Shown piece after piece: positions 46,197 through 57,518 of a stretch of DNA of 64,000 nucleotides (position 1 is its first letter; the number at the start of each line of letters is the position of its first letter). The translations under genes were made by a program, and so were the position numbers. The notes under the pieces were generated by a model that saw nothing but the letters and a program-made list of their open reading frames with translations, did no database searches and was not told the origin of the DNA. The DNA comes from Prototheca cutis (taxonomy: Eukaryota; Chlorophyta; Trebouxiophyceae; Chlorellales; Chlorellaceae): assembly GCA_002897115.2 (NCBI GenBank), contig BCIH01000008.1:702867-766866 (forward strand), in the 5' to 3' direction.

Positions 46197-47593
46197 CTAA
46201 ACCCGGAGGACTTGGGCCTGATTTCCAAAAGCGATGGCGACCCAGTCGGACTGTGCGGTGGACCACTGTACCGCGCCCACCTCTGCCCCTGCGGCATAGG
46301 CCAGAATGGGGTCTGGGCCCGGGTCACCTGGCGTGACGCCGTGCCGCCCTCCCACGGCCGCCAGCGTTCCAATGTCCCAGATGAGCACCGCGCCGTCGTC
46401 CCCGGCGGAGCACAGGTGTCCCGCGGAGTGCGGGGCCCACGTGATGCCGTTGACCGGCGCGGCGTGGCGGGCCAGTCGCGCTAGCGGGCTGGCCGGGTAC
46501 CGCACGTCCAGCAGTATCACCACGGGGCTGTCGGCGGGAACCACGGCCATGAACCGTGGGTCGGTCCGGCTCCAGGCCAGACGGACGAGCGGCGTCGCCC
46601 CGGGGGCTTCATACGTGATGGTCGAGTGGTCACGGTCGCGCAGGTCAAACACCCGCACCGATGCATCGCGGGACACAGAGGCAAACGTGGTCGCCCCGCC
46701 CCAGGCGAGGTCGTACACCTCGGCCTCGTGCGCAATCAGCTGCGTCTCCACCGCGCCGCGCTCGATGTCCCACACTGCACACGTCGCGTCCAGTGACGCG
46801 GTGCCCACTCGCCGTGGCTGCAGCGGGTTCCAGTCAAAACTGGTCAGGGGCTCGCCGTACCCGGCTGCCTTGGACCCGCCCAGCGATTTCTCCAGCGCCA
46901 CGCCACTCTCGCCCACCGACCAGATCCGAAGCACGTCGGATGACGTTGCCAGCAGGTCTGGCTGAGCCGGGTCTCGCACCGGTAAAAACATGAGCTTGGT
47001 CGGAGGGAAAGGGTGCGCAAAGCTCAGCCGGGGATCCGCCACAAACTCCTCCCGGGACTCGTCCACTGTGTGTGCATGCATGGGTAACACTGTCTGCATT
47101 CTGAAGCCTGTCCTCATTGTTTCATGGTCGGCCGCGAACCTTCTCTTGTCCAACTGTCACCCAACTGCCATCACCCACACAGCCCAGCCCTCAAACAGGC
47201 CCTCAGAAGTCCATGCAGGCGAACCCAAGCACCCACCCTCATCCCTTCATCCTCCCCACCGCAATTCCCACCACCCCCTTCTTCCGCACACACACACACG
47301 CACGTGATATGATGTCCACATGGTTGGCATGGTCCTCCACGCAGCTCCCGGTGGCCAGGCGGAAGGGCTTGTCACTCCGAACCTGCGCGCAAGCAGGACA
47401 CCCAGGGCAAGGTGGGTGGGCACAGCAGCCCCCCAGGCATGGCCGAAAACGCCCTCGCTGCCAAAGTATTCCCATCACGACGTGCGAGTTACACCCCCCA
47501 AACACGTACACTCCAATTAAGGGCGTAGATGGGGTCGGCGCAGTCGTGCGTGTATATCTCGGCCCGCTTGTCCGACAGGCCTGCCCCTGCCAT
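46197..47593 (-). CDS. DCAF7/LWD-type WD40 repeat protein
   Basis: WD40 scaffold: animal DCAF7 binds DYRK1A and DDB1-CUL4, and plant LWD1/TTG1 relatives act with transcription factors. Exons on the minus strand: 47593-47510, 47382-47304 and 47065-46197, giving 343 residues, almost the length of human DCAF7 (342). The N-terminus MAGAGLSDKRAEIYTH and YALNWSVRSDKPFRLATGSC match the family. Repeats carry LTSFDWNPLQPRRVGTASLD, TQLIAHEAEVYDLAWGG, NGITWAPHSAGHLCSAGDDG and the ending VQWSTAQSDWVAIAFGN with QVLRV at the terminus. The repeat set is complete and undamaged. Intron 2 starts with (GT)n. Whether it functions like DCAF7 or plant LWD is not decidable here. Confidence 0.92.
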
Positions 47594-48062
47594 CTCCGCG
47601 CAGGCACCGCGCCAAACCTCCACTCGGCGGCGATTTCCCGAGCAACCAAAGTCAAACTTAAAATTCACTGACGTGCGGCGGAGCCCCTCGCGCAGCCACT
47701 GTGTGGATGCTCCCCCTCCTGACTAGCTTCGATCGACACGACGGGGGGGGGTGCCTTGATGACGAGCCAGGCGAAGGCAAAACAACCACCGAAATCGCTA
47801 CGGTCGCGATGAAGAACACAAAAGAATGTGATTTCCGATTGTTGTGGGCATCCATTCGCATGCAAGGACTTTCGCAGGCAGGCTGGCATTCCCCTCAGCA
47901 TTGGCGTGGGCGACTTCCAGGGAACCTTCCGGCCATCCGCCAGATTTGGGGGGGGGGGGGGGGGGGGGGGTCGGTTATGGGTTTCGGTTGTTGTTCATTT
48001 GCTGGTTTCAGCTAGAGCGGCATCGATCAGTGGATGGTCTGTCCGCACCCGCCCACGCATAC
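47594..48062. other. Region between DCAF7 start and truncated ArgRS, with a G homopolymer
   Basis: Holds the promoter of DCAF7 on one side and, on the other, the first bases of an ArgRS intron that is never closed. A run of 23 G (47948-47970) divides them. I looked for the next ArgRS exon (its C-terminal half) on the minus strand and did not find it. Confidence 0.5.
47948..47970 (+). repeat. Poly-G tract (23 G), possible assembly joint
   Basis: Uninterrupted G run on the plus strand directly beyond the last recognisable exon of the ArgRS gene. The same kind of tract flanks the N gap at 26.5 kb. Confidence 0.9.
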
Positions 48063-48263
48063 CATGGCAAAGTGGTTGGCCTGGCCGACGTCGGTGATAT
48101 AGATGAGCCAATCACCCTTCTCGTCGTGCAGGCGCTGGTTCAGGGCGGCCATGTCAGTGGATGCATACCCAAAACCACCATCCGACTTTTGCACGATCAA
48201 CGGCACATCTTTGTCCTACGAATTTTGGGTTGAGTCACTGTTATTATGGTTTTTCTTTCTTAA

Positions 48264-48317
<54 letters not shown>

Positions 48318-49511
48318 GCATTGCAACAGCCCCATGTGACGGTGGCCCTGGCACCTACCCCCATGCACCCAATTGATGACCCGCCGCGCAGCCAGACCTC
48401 GAAGAAGATGCACTTGGCGCCGTCGCTCTCCACGGCCACCCCCTGCTCCATCAACGCATCCACGGTCGCCTGCAGGCGGCTGTTGTAAAACGACTCGCCG
48501 CGCTCTGCAGATGAGCGTGGTGATCATTGGGATTGGTGCATGGGACTTTGAAGGGATGGAGGTTGGGAAGCCGTGCGCTCCTTTCTCTTCCCCAACACAA
48601 GCACCCCCCCAAATAAATCTTCCCTGCACCCCAGCAGAGTCCCAAACCACCCCACCTTGGAGCTTGACACCCAGACGGTCGTAAATCTTCTGGAACTCGC
48701 GGCGCGAAGCTTCGCAGATGCGGTTCCAGGTATCACGGTACTGCTCGTTGCCGCCCTGGAGCTCAGTGACGGCTTCGCGGGCACGCACCTTGAACTCCTC
48801 GTCCTCGTCAAAGCGCTGCTTGGCGGCGCGGTACAGCACTTGGAGATCGGCGACATCCTCGTCCTCCTGCGCGGCCAGGCCACCCGGGCGCTTCTCTGCA
48901 ATGTACTGGATGAGCATGCCAAACTGGGTGCCCCAGTCGCCGATGTGGTTGAGGCGCAACACGTCCGCTCCACAAAACTCCAGGCACCGGCTGATGCAGT
49001 CGCCCAGGATGGTCGAGCGCAGGTGGCCCACATGCATCTCCTTGGCCACGTTGGGGGAGCTGAAATCCACGATCGCGCGCTTGCCCTCGTGGCCACGCGG
49101 GGCCCAGCTGGCGATGCCATTGCGCAGCATGTCGCCGATGTACGCAGACAGCCAGGTTCCAGACAGCTTCACGTTGATGAACCCAGGCCCCGCCAGGGAC
49201 GTCGACTCCACCATGGCGCTCGCAGGGAGAGCCGCCACGATCGCCTCGGCCACCGCCCGAGGGTTTTTCGGGGCGCCCTCCTTGCCCTTGCACTTGGCAA
49301 ACAGGGCCATGGCGTTGTTGCACTGGTAGTCCCCAAATTTGGGGTCGTTGGTCTTGACAACCGCGGGGGCAATAGCGGCATCAGGGAAGGCCCTGGAGAT
49401 GGAGCTGCCGAACAGCGCAGTCAGCTGCTGGCGCACACTGCCGCCTGGGTGGGTACCCTCCGTCACTGCCGCCATGGTCCTGGTCCGAGCGTGCAAGTCT
49501 GCGATGACCAT
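48063..49511 (-). CDS. Arginyl-tRNA synthetase, N-terminal half only
   Basis: Class I synthetase that charges tRNA-Arg. Exons on the minus strand: 49511-48656, 48504-48398 and 48215-48063, about 372 codons. It has the N-terminal additional domain ([19 protein letters not shown]), the HIGH motif as HVGH in [34 protein letters not shown], and the catalytic-domain text [20 protein letters not shown] followed by [16 protein letters not shown]. There the reading stops at a good donor (ATG|GTATGC, 48063/48062). The rest of the catalytic domain, including the KMSKS-like loop, and the DALR anticodon-binding domain are absent from the remaining minus strand. Because the part present is intact, an assembly break is more likely than a pseudogene. 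The ATG at 49475 is an alternative start. Confidence 0.93.
48266..48316 (+). repeat. (GT)n microsatellite in ArgRS intron 2
   Basis: About 25 GT units on the plus strand, (CA)n in gene sense, starting about 50 bases before the 3' splice site of exon 3. Confidence 0.9.
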
Positions 49512-50886
49512 GATGTGTGTGTGGGTGTGTGGGTGTTGGCGGAGGGGTAAATGTCAACGCGGGCATCAGGCACAATGCTGAGTGCACAGAAAACGGCACA
49601 CGGCCATCAACATCTGTTCCCAGTGAATCCCAGATGTTATTTAGTCAGAGATGTGAATGTTCAATGCTCCACTCATAATGTACCCCCTCGCCGTGCCAGG
49701 TCGAGTCTGCGGCCTGGCCTGAGAGTTACAGCAGAGAGCTACAGCGGACCCAGGTACAACGCCCAGGCCCCGCTGCATCGCACTCATACCTGCGCTGCGG
49801 GAAAAACGCCTACTCGTGCACAAATGAGCTGGTCTCAAAGCGGAGCACTTGACTCCAGCGATAGACCTCACTGCATGTGCGGGACACGTGTGGGATGGGT
49901 GCCCCATGAAACCCGACCGACCTCTAGCCCGCCGGCATGCCTTGCCCGCAAAACGCCAATTCTTCGCCAAGTCCTGCCATGGTCACTTACATGTTCTTCC
50001 CGACGCTGCCTTAAAGCATTGCATCCAGCCCGTACTGCCGATTATAGTGTGGCAAGGAGTATGGGCGTGGAATCATATGCACACATGGCCGTGGACCCTG
50101 TTTTGGTGGGTCGGGTCGTGAGCGAGGGCGCGGGTGTCCGGGACGACCCTTGGATGGCTCCCTCTCACCACCTTGGGGGTCATGACTGAGTGGTCAACCA
50201 ACTGTCAACGCGGTGCACAGGAATTTTCACTGCACGCCATCTATTTTATTCTATGTCATGTTGATTTCCATCATGACACCTGCAGCTGGTTGTGAAGGTG
50301 TGAATTGATGGGACAATGGTCGAGAGGCCATGACCATACAATGGCCGGTGAGCTTTTCCCAAAAAGGAGACAGGTGTGCGCGAGTGTGGTCATCCGGCAT
50401 GAACGGTATCCGCGCTGCTGTGTGCCTGGGGAGATCTGATGGGATCCTGTCGTTTTGTGAAGGGAAAGCGCTGCTGGGGGCCGCATAAACAATCCTGGCA
50501 AGACGTTCTTTGACAACTTTGCAGACTGCCAATGCATCCCATCCACAGTGTTTAGAAACTGTCCATTTTGCGTTCTCATAGCAATGTCCATGAAATTAGT
50601 ACTGTGATTGTGGCGATATCGGGTTTGCTGATGGGTGCAGCCCAGCTCAGTGCCCGATCAACGTCCCACAAATCCAGCTACCCGGAACAACCACGCGGAC
50701 GCGGAGAAAGCTTTCATCCACAAATTCGCGGTCTCCAGAGTCTCCATACTCTGACCCGTATTCTTTTAATCCAAACTCTGTCGAAGGCTCAGTCTCTGCT
50801 TGCAGTTGGGAATTGACACGGGCGAGATCGGGGGGCAGTGTCCGTCCGGCCGTGTGTGAGCCCCTGCGACCGCAGCTGCGCCAACC
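49512..50886. promoter_or_regulatory. Divergent region between ArgRS and signal peptide peptidase
   Basis: About 1.4 kb upstream of two divergent genes. It must include both promoters. Frames on either strand lack recognisable features, and I see no RNA gene. Confidence 0.4.
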
Positions 50887-51898
50887 ATGACCGAGGCAGA
50901 GCGGGCGCCTGCCCAGGTGCCATGCCCTGCAGGTCACGCGCTGCTGGCTGCACTGGCGGCAGCTCCCATGTTCCTGCCCGTGCCAGTGAACTTTAACATT
51001 GTGGCCACCGCTGCTGCCACGGTGTATGTGGGAGCCCGGCGGTCTGTCAAGCCCACCCCGCCCCAGGACACCATGACCAAAAAGGCGAGTCATCTGTGCT
51101 CTGTGCTGGGACCTTGTTTTGGTGCCTGGGCACTGTTTTGCATCAATGCCGCTTGGAAATGGGGTGGCATGTTGTGATGCTTGGTGTCGATCTGTGGGGC
51201 CCCCACACAACATGTTCCTGCCGCAGAGCGATGTCCAGACGCATGCTATTGATGCGATTTGAATTGGGAAGAGCTAGCCAGACAATGAACAGCACTGCCT
51301 TTGTGCTGAAATACACAAAATGACTGCATCATCACTGCACAGGACGCGGCAAAGTTCCCGGTTGTCGGATCAGTGGTTCTGTTCAGTCTCTTCCTGGCCT
51401 TCAAGTACCTCCCCAAGAACCTGGTCAATGCCGTGCTGGCAGGTAGCGACTCATGACAGAAGCTGTTGATTGCTCATCGGTTTTTTCCGGAAAGAAGCAG
51501 GGTGGATGTGCAGATTGCCGCCTTGCTGGCCGTTGAATGCACCGGTCGGGTCAGCATCGCTCATCCCGCTGTTGTTGTCTGCTGGCACCCTGTGGAAATG
51601 AGCAGCACTCGCTCCTGGCACGGAAATGGTCCCATGATCGCTGCCCAGCACAATACACTCCCTTTCTTTAAAATTGTGCAGCATACTTTGTGGTGCTGGG
51701 TCTGCTGGCCATCACGGCGACGCTGGAGCCGCTCGTGGCGCCCTTTGTGTCCAAAAAGTTCACCGAGACGGAGTTTCATTTCAAGGTTTTGAAGATTCCC
51801 GTCGTCCTCAAGGTATGCTGATTGGATGCCTTCAAGCATAGCAGCCCTGTACCGCCAGAGGCACACACATCCCTCGGTGGTGTTGATGATGGCGCTGA

Positions 51899-51929
<31 letters not shown>

Positions 51930-53057
51930 CACACACACACACCGTCCACCCACACCGGAAAAAAAGGGAACAAGTACCAACAATAACGCACAGGATGGGC
52001 TGGAGTTTTCATTCACGCTGCTGGAGTTGCTGCTTTCGGCTGGCGCCGCGTTGTTCTCGGCCTGGTACCTTCGGGATCGCCACTGGTTTGCCAGCAACCT
52101 CCTGGGCCTGGCCTTCAGCCTTCAGGGCATCGAGCATTTGTCCCTGGGATCGGTGGGCATCGGTGCCATCCTGCTCAGCGGCCTCTTCTTCTACGACATC
52201 TTCTGGGTCTTCTTCACACCCGTCATGGTGTCTGTCGCCAAGAACTTTGATGCACCCATCAAGCTCCTCTTCCCACGCTTCAGCCTGGACGGTGCGGCTG
52301 GGTTTTATTTTGTGTGCTTGGGGAGTGTGTGTGTGTGTGTGTTGATGCACACACACAAGGCACACCGTGAATGGATTGCCCTGGGCCTTTCCGTCGTGAA
52401 AACCAGCCACAGCTCCCGTCTCTCCCCAGCCCCCCCTTCCCAACAACCCCCCTGCACACACCACCAAAACCTTGGTCACCCTTCACAGATGCGGGGAATC
52501 AGCAGTTTTCCATGCTGGGTCTTGGAGACATTGTTATTCCAGGGATTTTCGTGGCCATTGTGCTGCGGTACGATGTCGCCCATGGTTACCAGACGCGATT
52601 CTTTGCCAGGTCAGCAGGTGGATGATTGATGATGCATGCAGAAATGTTGATGTTGGACGGAGGTTGGGCAACCTGTTTCCGCTGTGACATGTTCATGCGC
52701 ATTGCAACTTCCCAAGCAGCTCAGCCGTCTCTCCTGCACCCACATGCAGCTGCTTTGTGGGCTATGTGGTTGGCTTGGCGGCAACCATCGTGGTCATGAA
52801 CGTCTTCAAGGCGGCCCAGCCGGCACTGTTGTACATCGTCCCATCCGTTTTCGCCTTTACATTTGCGGCAGCTGGTAAGTCTTGTTGGTTGGCTCTTTCT
52901 TTGCTTGTGTTTTGGTGGGATTTCTGTGCCACCTCCACGCCCCTGGCCCAATCCCTGGCCCAATCCCCGCCGTTGCCTTGCAGCACTGAAGGGCAAGTTC
53001 AGTGACCTGCTCCACTGGCATGAGACTGAAGGCAAGGACGAGAGCAAGCAGGACTGA
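50887..53057 (+). CDS. SPP: Signal peptide peptidase (presenilin-type aspartyl protease)
   Basis: Intramembrane protease of the ER that cuts signal-peptide remnants. Exons: 50887-51084, 51343-51442, 51682-51812, 51994-52291, 52489-52609, 52750-52874 and 52984-53057; about 348 residues with about nine membrane segments. Catalytic motifs are complete: FFYDIFWVFFTP (Tyr210-Asp211), MLGLGDIVIPG (Asp near residue 256) and QPALLYIVP. Other family text includes AAKFPVVGSVVLFSLFLAFK and SKKFTETEFHF. The C-terminus is short and charged (ETEGKDESKQD) without a KKXX signal. Intron 1 needs a GC donor (AAAAAG|GCGAGT at 51084/51085), since no GT keeps the frame. Intron 3 contains 30 consecutive C followed by (AC)n. 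Confidence 0.93.
51901..51942 (+). repeat. Poly-C (30) followed by (AC)n in SPP intron 3
   Basis: Thirty C in a row (51901-51930) and then six AC units, in the 3' half of the intron about 50 bases before its acceptor. Confidence 0.95.
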
Positions 53058-53623
53058 GATGAGGCGGCGGCGGTCGGCTGCACATCTGGACAAGAAGGGC
53101 TCGTCATACGGGGAATATAACCCAAACCTGCTGTTTGGTGCCAGCTTTGGTGCACTGTTGACATCGCTTGTCAACGACGTGGCATTCCCTCTAGGAATGG
53201 GGAAACAGTGTGTTGGGCTTGTGCCAGCATCTTCGAAGAGGTGGGCCCTCACCTGCACATGTGCATGCCCCCCCCCCCCCCCCNNNAAAAAGCCGCATGG
53301 GAGCGCCNCCCNCCNNCAGGACTGCTCTTGCACCCGACGCAAAGCGTGGACTATTTAAAGAAAATTATTTCTCCTTTCCAGCATGCGAGTCAGCAAGGTG
53401 GGATTGCAGGGTGCCCCTTTCCAGGAATACAGTGCAGAATAGAGTGGGGTTAACCAAACGGAGTTTGCCTGCGCTCGTGAGCCGCGGCTCTTGTCATGCC
53501 AGGAGCAAGCTGTGTTTCACATGCACGCCACATGGAAATTGGGGATCAAAACTGTCGGTGGCAACCCGGGCCGTGCCAACCAGCATCCAGCACACTAACA
53601 AAGCCAACAAGCGATCAATATTA
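53058..53623. other. Convergent spacer with small N gaps
   Basis: About 570 bases between SPP and the tail-anchored protein gene. A C run (53268-53283) leads into NNN (53284-53286), and several single ambiguous bases follow to 53316. No gene is visible; base quality is clearly poor here. Confidence 0.7.
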
Positions 53624-55153
53624 TCAGCCGCGGTGTGCGCGGCTGCGTCTGCCGCCCGTCCAAAGCAGGCTGACCAGTCCCGCAAAGGCGGCCACGGTGC
53701 CGGCGGCGACGGCGATGGACCCCGCGTGCGTCTGGGCCCAGACCCTCCAGTCCTGCAGCCAGGCATCCACCGCATCGGCCTGCTCCTTGAGGCCCACGGG
53801 CGGCGGCAGGATGCCGGGTCGCCCGCAATGCTGCTGCAACGACGGCGTGCCAGCCCGGGGCTGGGCGGGGCTTGGGCCCGGGTGGAGCGAGTCGGTGCCG
53901 GCCGGCTTGGGCACGGCAGTCTCCAGTGTCTCACGGGACAGTGGCGTCACAGCCGCCGCAGCCCCAGCGCCTGAGGCGGCCGCCGCGACTGCGCTGGCAA
54001 TGGCTGCTGCTTCAGTCGTCTCTTTCTCCCTCTCAGCGTCAGTCGATGTGGGAGGAGGCGCTGGATGGACGGGGGTAATGCTCTCTTTGACTACCTGGTC
54101 ATCAGCTGGCTTTTGAGCCCATCCATCGGCTGCCAGGGAGACGTGGACTGGTTCAGGGCTGCCGTTCTCAACAGGTGCAGCAACCACGGGCTCGACATCG
54201 ACGCCCTCACTCTGCTCAACCGCCGCATCTGCCTCCTTCTCGCCATGCTGCTGGTCCTGTGCCACAGCCACCGGACTAATGGGACCGGGACTGGGCTGGT
54301 CGCGCGTCGGCGAGCCCAGGCCGCTCATGCCAGCCAGCTCCCCACCAGAGAGGTAGGCCGGGTCGGCATAGTCGGTGGCCGAGGTGATGGACCCTACCTC
54401 TGCCAGCCGCTCCGCCACGCCTGTGCCGGCGACAGACACAGTCGAGGAGTCTCGGTCGCCCGCACGCAGCAGGGTCAGGGCAAACGGCAGTGGCGAGTCG
54501 GCGCCCGGAGGCAGCATGCCCTCCCTTGCCGCCGCCGCCACCACCTCTGCCCGCCGCTGCTCCAGGCCCCCGGGGTTCGCCGCCCGGGCCAGCGCAGATG
54601 ACACCGCTTCGTCGACGAGTTGGGCTGCCAACGCAGCAGTGTCCTCGGCTTCCGGCAGTGTGGATGCCAGGGTCTCAGCAGGAGCTTCTGGAGCAGCGGC
54701 TTCCGCCTCGGCAGCAGGGCTCGGCGGTAGCTCAGCGGCAGCCTTGACCACGGAAGCAGATGGCTGCTGTTCTACGGCATCTACAGCCGCACTTCCCGCC
54801 ACCACAGCGCCTGCCGGCACCTCTGCACATGGATGTGGGCGCCACGCGGTTGCGGGAAGCAGATTCCACGGCCAGGTCGATGAAACATGCACGTCGCATC
54901 CAAACTCCGCAGCACAGGCACGGTCACGATGGGAATGCATGGGGACTCTCCTTGCAAGCTCCTGCCGATTGCACGCCAACCCTAAGCCCACACATCAAGG
55001 AGATCATTCCATCCATGCCGAAACCGATTCGCCACACCCACCTGCAGCGCTTGCCGAAGGGGTGGGCTGTGCAGCCGACTTTGAATCCTTTGGACGGGAA
55101 CTCCTACCGCCTCTGCTGCCGCCACCCCGGCCAGAACGCCCCTTCTTGGCCAT
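53624..55153 (-). CDS. Ala/Pro/Ser-rich protein with a C-terminal membrane anchor
   Basis: Family not recognised. Two exons on the minus strand, 55153-55042 and 54822-53624, about 436 residues. The N-terminus is very basic and Gly/Arg-rich (MAKKGRSGRGGGSRGGRSSR). A long low-complexity middle is rich in Ala, Glu, Pro and Ser with likely short helices (LAAQLVDEAVSSALARAA). Near the end, LKEQADAVDAWLQDWRVWAQ may be an amphipathic helix, and IAVAAGTVAAFAGLVSLLW is a single hydrophobic segment followed by a short basic tail (GGRRSRAHRG). This is the layout of a tail-anchored protein; the basic tail would suit a mitochondrial, peroxisomal or plastid envelope, but that is inference. Exon phases agree, and composition matches neighbouring coding sequence. 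Confidence 0.65.
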
Positions 55154-55658
55154 GCCTCCTAATCAGCAAATGCACTCGCTGGGACAGACTGAGAATGCCT
55201 GCGTGCACAAAAGGACGCGCGCGAATTGGAAAAAGACAGGCACACCAAACCACAATAAATAAATGGGGAAAATGTAATGTGCACGTCGCGGATTGTCGAC
55301 AAATGCGGCTGCGTGCGATGGCTCCCTGCCTACGTGGGCACCCGGCCAGGCCGTCGATCGCATTGCGACCTGGGCGTCATGTTCCCTGTCTAAGCGAATC
55401 CTCCTCACCTTCAATCGCGGTCCGACCGACCATCGCTCACGGGATCGTCAGGGTCCAGGCAGAAAGATTGACTACATTTCCTCTTGCTGGATCTGTTCTC
55501 GAGGACAGCCCACCTGAGCGCCCTAGAGATCACATCGCCACAGGCAGGGGGCCCTGGCCCTGCGCTCGGGCTTTCAAGGACCGTGATCGCCGTCCGCCAT
55601 GTACGCAAGGCCATCGTCGCACAGCGCGGCCATCGGGCCGGGCTGCGCTGGTCCGTCT
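55154..55658. promoter_or_regulatory. Divergent region between tail-anchored protein and proteasome beta-7
   Basis: About 505 bases between two start codons, with an AT-rich stretch near 55,250-55,280. It must carry both promoters. No specific element is identified. Confidence 0.4.
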
Positions 55659-57234
55659 ATGGCGGAGCCCACACGGCCGGTGGGTGATCAGCCCAGGGGG
55701 CCCTCTGTGCAGCGGCCATCCTGCGGCGCAGAGGCCTTCACCGTGGACCCGGCGGCCCTTGCAGACAGTGGCAACCGCCAACACACACAGTGAGCGTAGG
55801 AGTGGGGCTCCTGTTCCGCCTTGTGGCGTGAGCTTTTGCCAGGGCTTCCTTGTAGGGGGTTGGCGTCTGATCTCGCCTGCTCATCCCCAACCACAATTCC
55901 CAGGTACCCTTATGTCACTGGCACCTCGGTGATTGGCATTACGTACCGTGATGGCATCATGATTGCCTGCGACACGCTTGGTGAGTGGGGAGTGGCGGTG
56001 TGTCGTGAAGGTGGGGCTGTTCATGGGGCCCTGCTGCAACGGGCGTCTGGGCATGGTGAGGACAGCCTGCTGACTGATGGTTCAGTGAACGGTGGCAAGC
56101 ACTACCCGGCACAGCACACCATGTGACTGGCGCCCACTTCTCCCTTCCCACCAGGCTCCTACGGGTCTACAAAGCGCTACAAGGGCTTCTCGCGGTTGAC
56201 CAAGGTGAACAACTGCACCGTCCTGGGCGCCGGCGGCGAGCTCTCGGACTTTCAGTACATCTCCAAGTGTGTACCGGGATGGGTGATCTGTGCTGGTGCA
56301 TGTGTATGTGTTGGGTGGGTGGTCGGGGGAGGGCAGACTCGTCCATCCTGTGACCATTGTTAACAGCAAGGGCACTTCAACCCCACTATGCACACAGGCT
56401 GTTGGAAGAACTGACGGAGGATGACTTTTGCATGGACGATGGGCACCATCTCAAGCCTGCCGAGGTCTTTTCCTACCTCACCCGCGTCATCTACAATCGC
56501 CGGAATAAGTGAGTGTGTTGGTGTTTGCTGTGGCTGGCTGGCTGGGCCCCCGATGAGATCTCAGCTCTTCTTCTGGGCTAGCTCTGCTTGCCTCTGCAGC
56601 AGTCCCCGTTCCCACCCCAACCCGCTGACATGTCCTTCAAACAAACGAGCGTCCGATGCAGAATGGACCCGCTGTGGAACAGCCTTGTGGTGGGCGGGTT
56701 TTACAACGACAAGCCCTTTCTGGGCAACATCAGCATGATTGGCACCAACTACACCGACGAAACCGTGGCCACTGGTACGGGATTTTTTATACTTATTTTT
56801 TTTGGAGTGAAGGCGGAGGTCATGCTATTGTTGACAGCAAACATGGGGTGGATTACCTCTATTTTTTCCTCTCTCCCAGACTGTCTCATGCGTCGCAACA
56901 TGTGCCGCACCCCGATCAGATAAGCCAACCTAATAAAGCAGAAACTCACCCAGCACACTGAACTAGCCGACCCCCTGCAGGCTTTGGCAACCACCTGTCG
57001 CGGCCGCTGCTCCGGGCCAAACATCGGCCCGACATGTCGGCCGACGAGGCCGAGGCCCTGCTCAAGGAGTGCCTGACCGTGCTGTACTACCGCGACAAGG
57101 CGACGATGAACAGGTTCCAGATTGCCCGTGTGAGTGCCGAGGGCGTGGCCATCTCCGAGCCATTTGCCCTGCCCACAAACTGGGATTACCAGCTGTTTGT
57201 CAACCCGGCCCAGCACGCTCAGGGAACGTGGTGA
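55659..57234 (+). CDS. 20S proteasome subunit beta type-4 (beta-7, plant PBG1)
   Basis: Non-catalytic beta subunit of the 20S core. Exons: 55659-55789, 55904-55980, 56155-56266, 56398-56508, 56662-56774 and 56981-57234; about 265 residues. After a propeptide of about 43 residues (MAEPTRPVGDQPRG onward) comes YPYVTGTSVIGITYRDGIMI, then SYGSTKRYKGFSRLTKVNN, AGGELSDFQYISKLLEEL and YLTRVIYNRRNKMDPLWNSL. Further on are NDKPFLGNISMIGTNY, FGNHLSRPLLRAKH, VLYYRDKATMNRFQIA and TNWDYQLFVNP. These are diagnostic for this subunit rather than the other six beta types. All exon phases fit. Intron 3 is a clear example of the G/T-rich start and C/A-rich end seen across the window. Confidence 0.94.
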
Positions 57235-57518
57235 TGTGATGAAGCTGCCTAGTGATTCCTGGTGTTCATGTCAATCAAGAATCCAAGTCTGGATAGCAGT
57301 TGCACAAACCGCCTTTGGCGATGCTGACCGCACATTTTTTACAGCACATGGTTCAGGCGCAAGAGGGCCCTGAATTCTTCTCCAGGCACACGTACACGCA
57401 CGCTCATCAAAAGGGCAGCTGACGTCGTGGGCTCACACAGACTGGTGAACTACGCCGGCCCGGGCCAAGGCAGATTGGGGAGGGAATGGGAGGACTCGGG
57501 GGGTCCACATCCAGGAAT

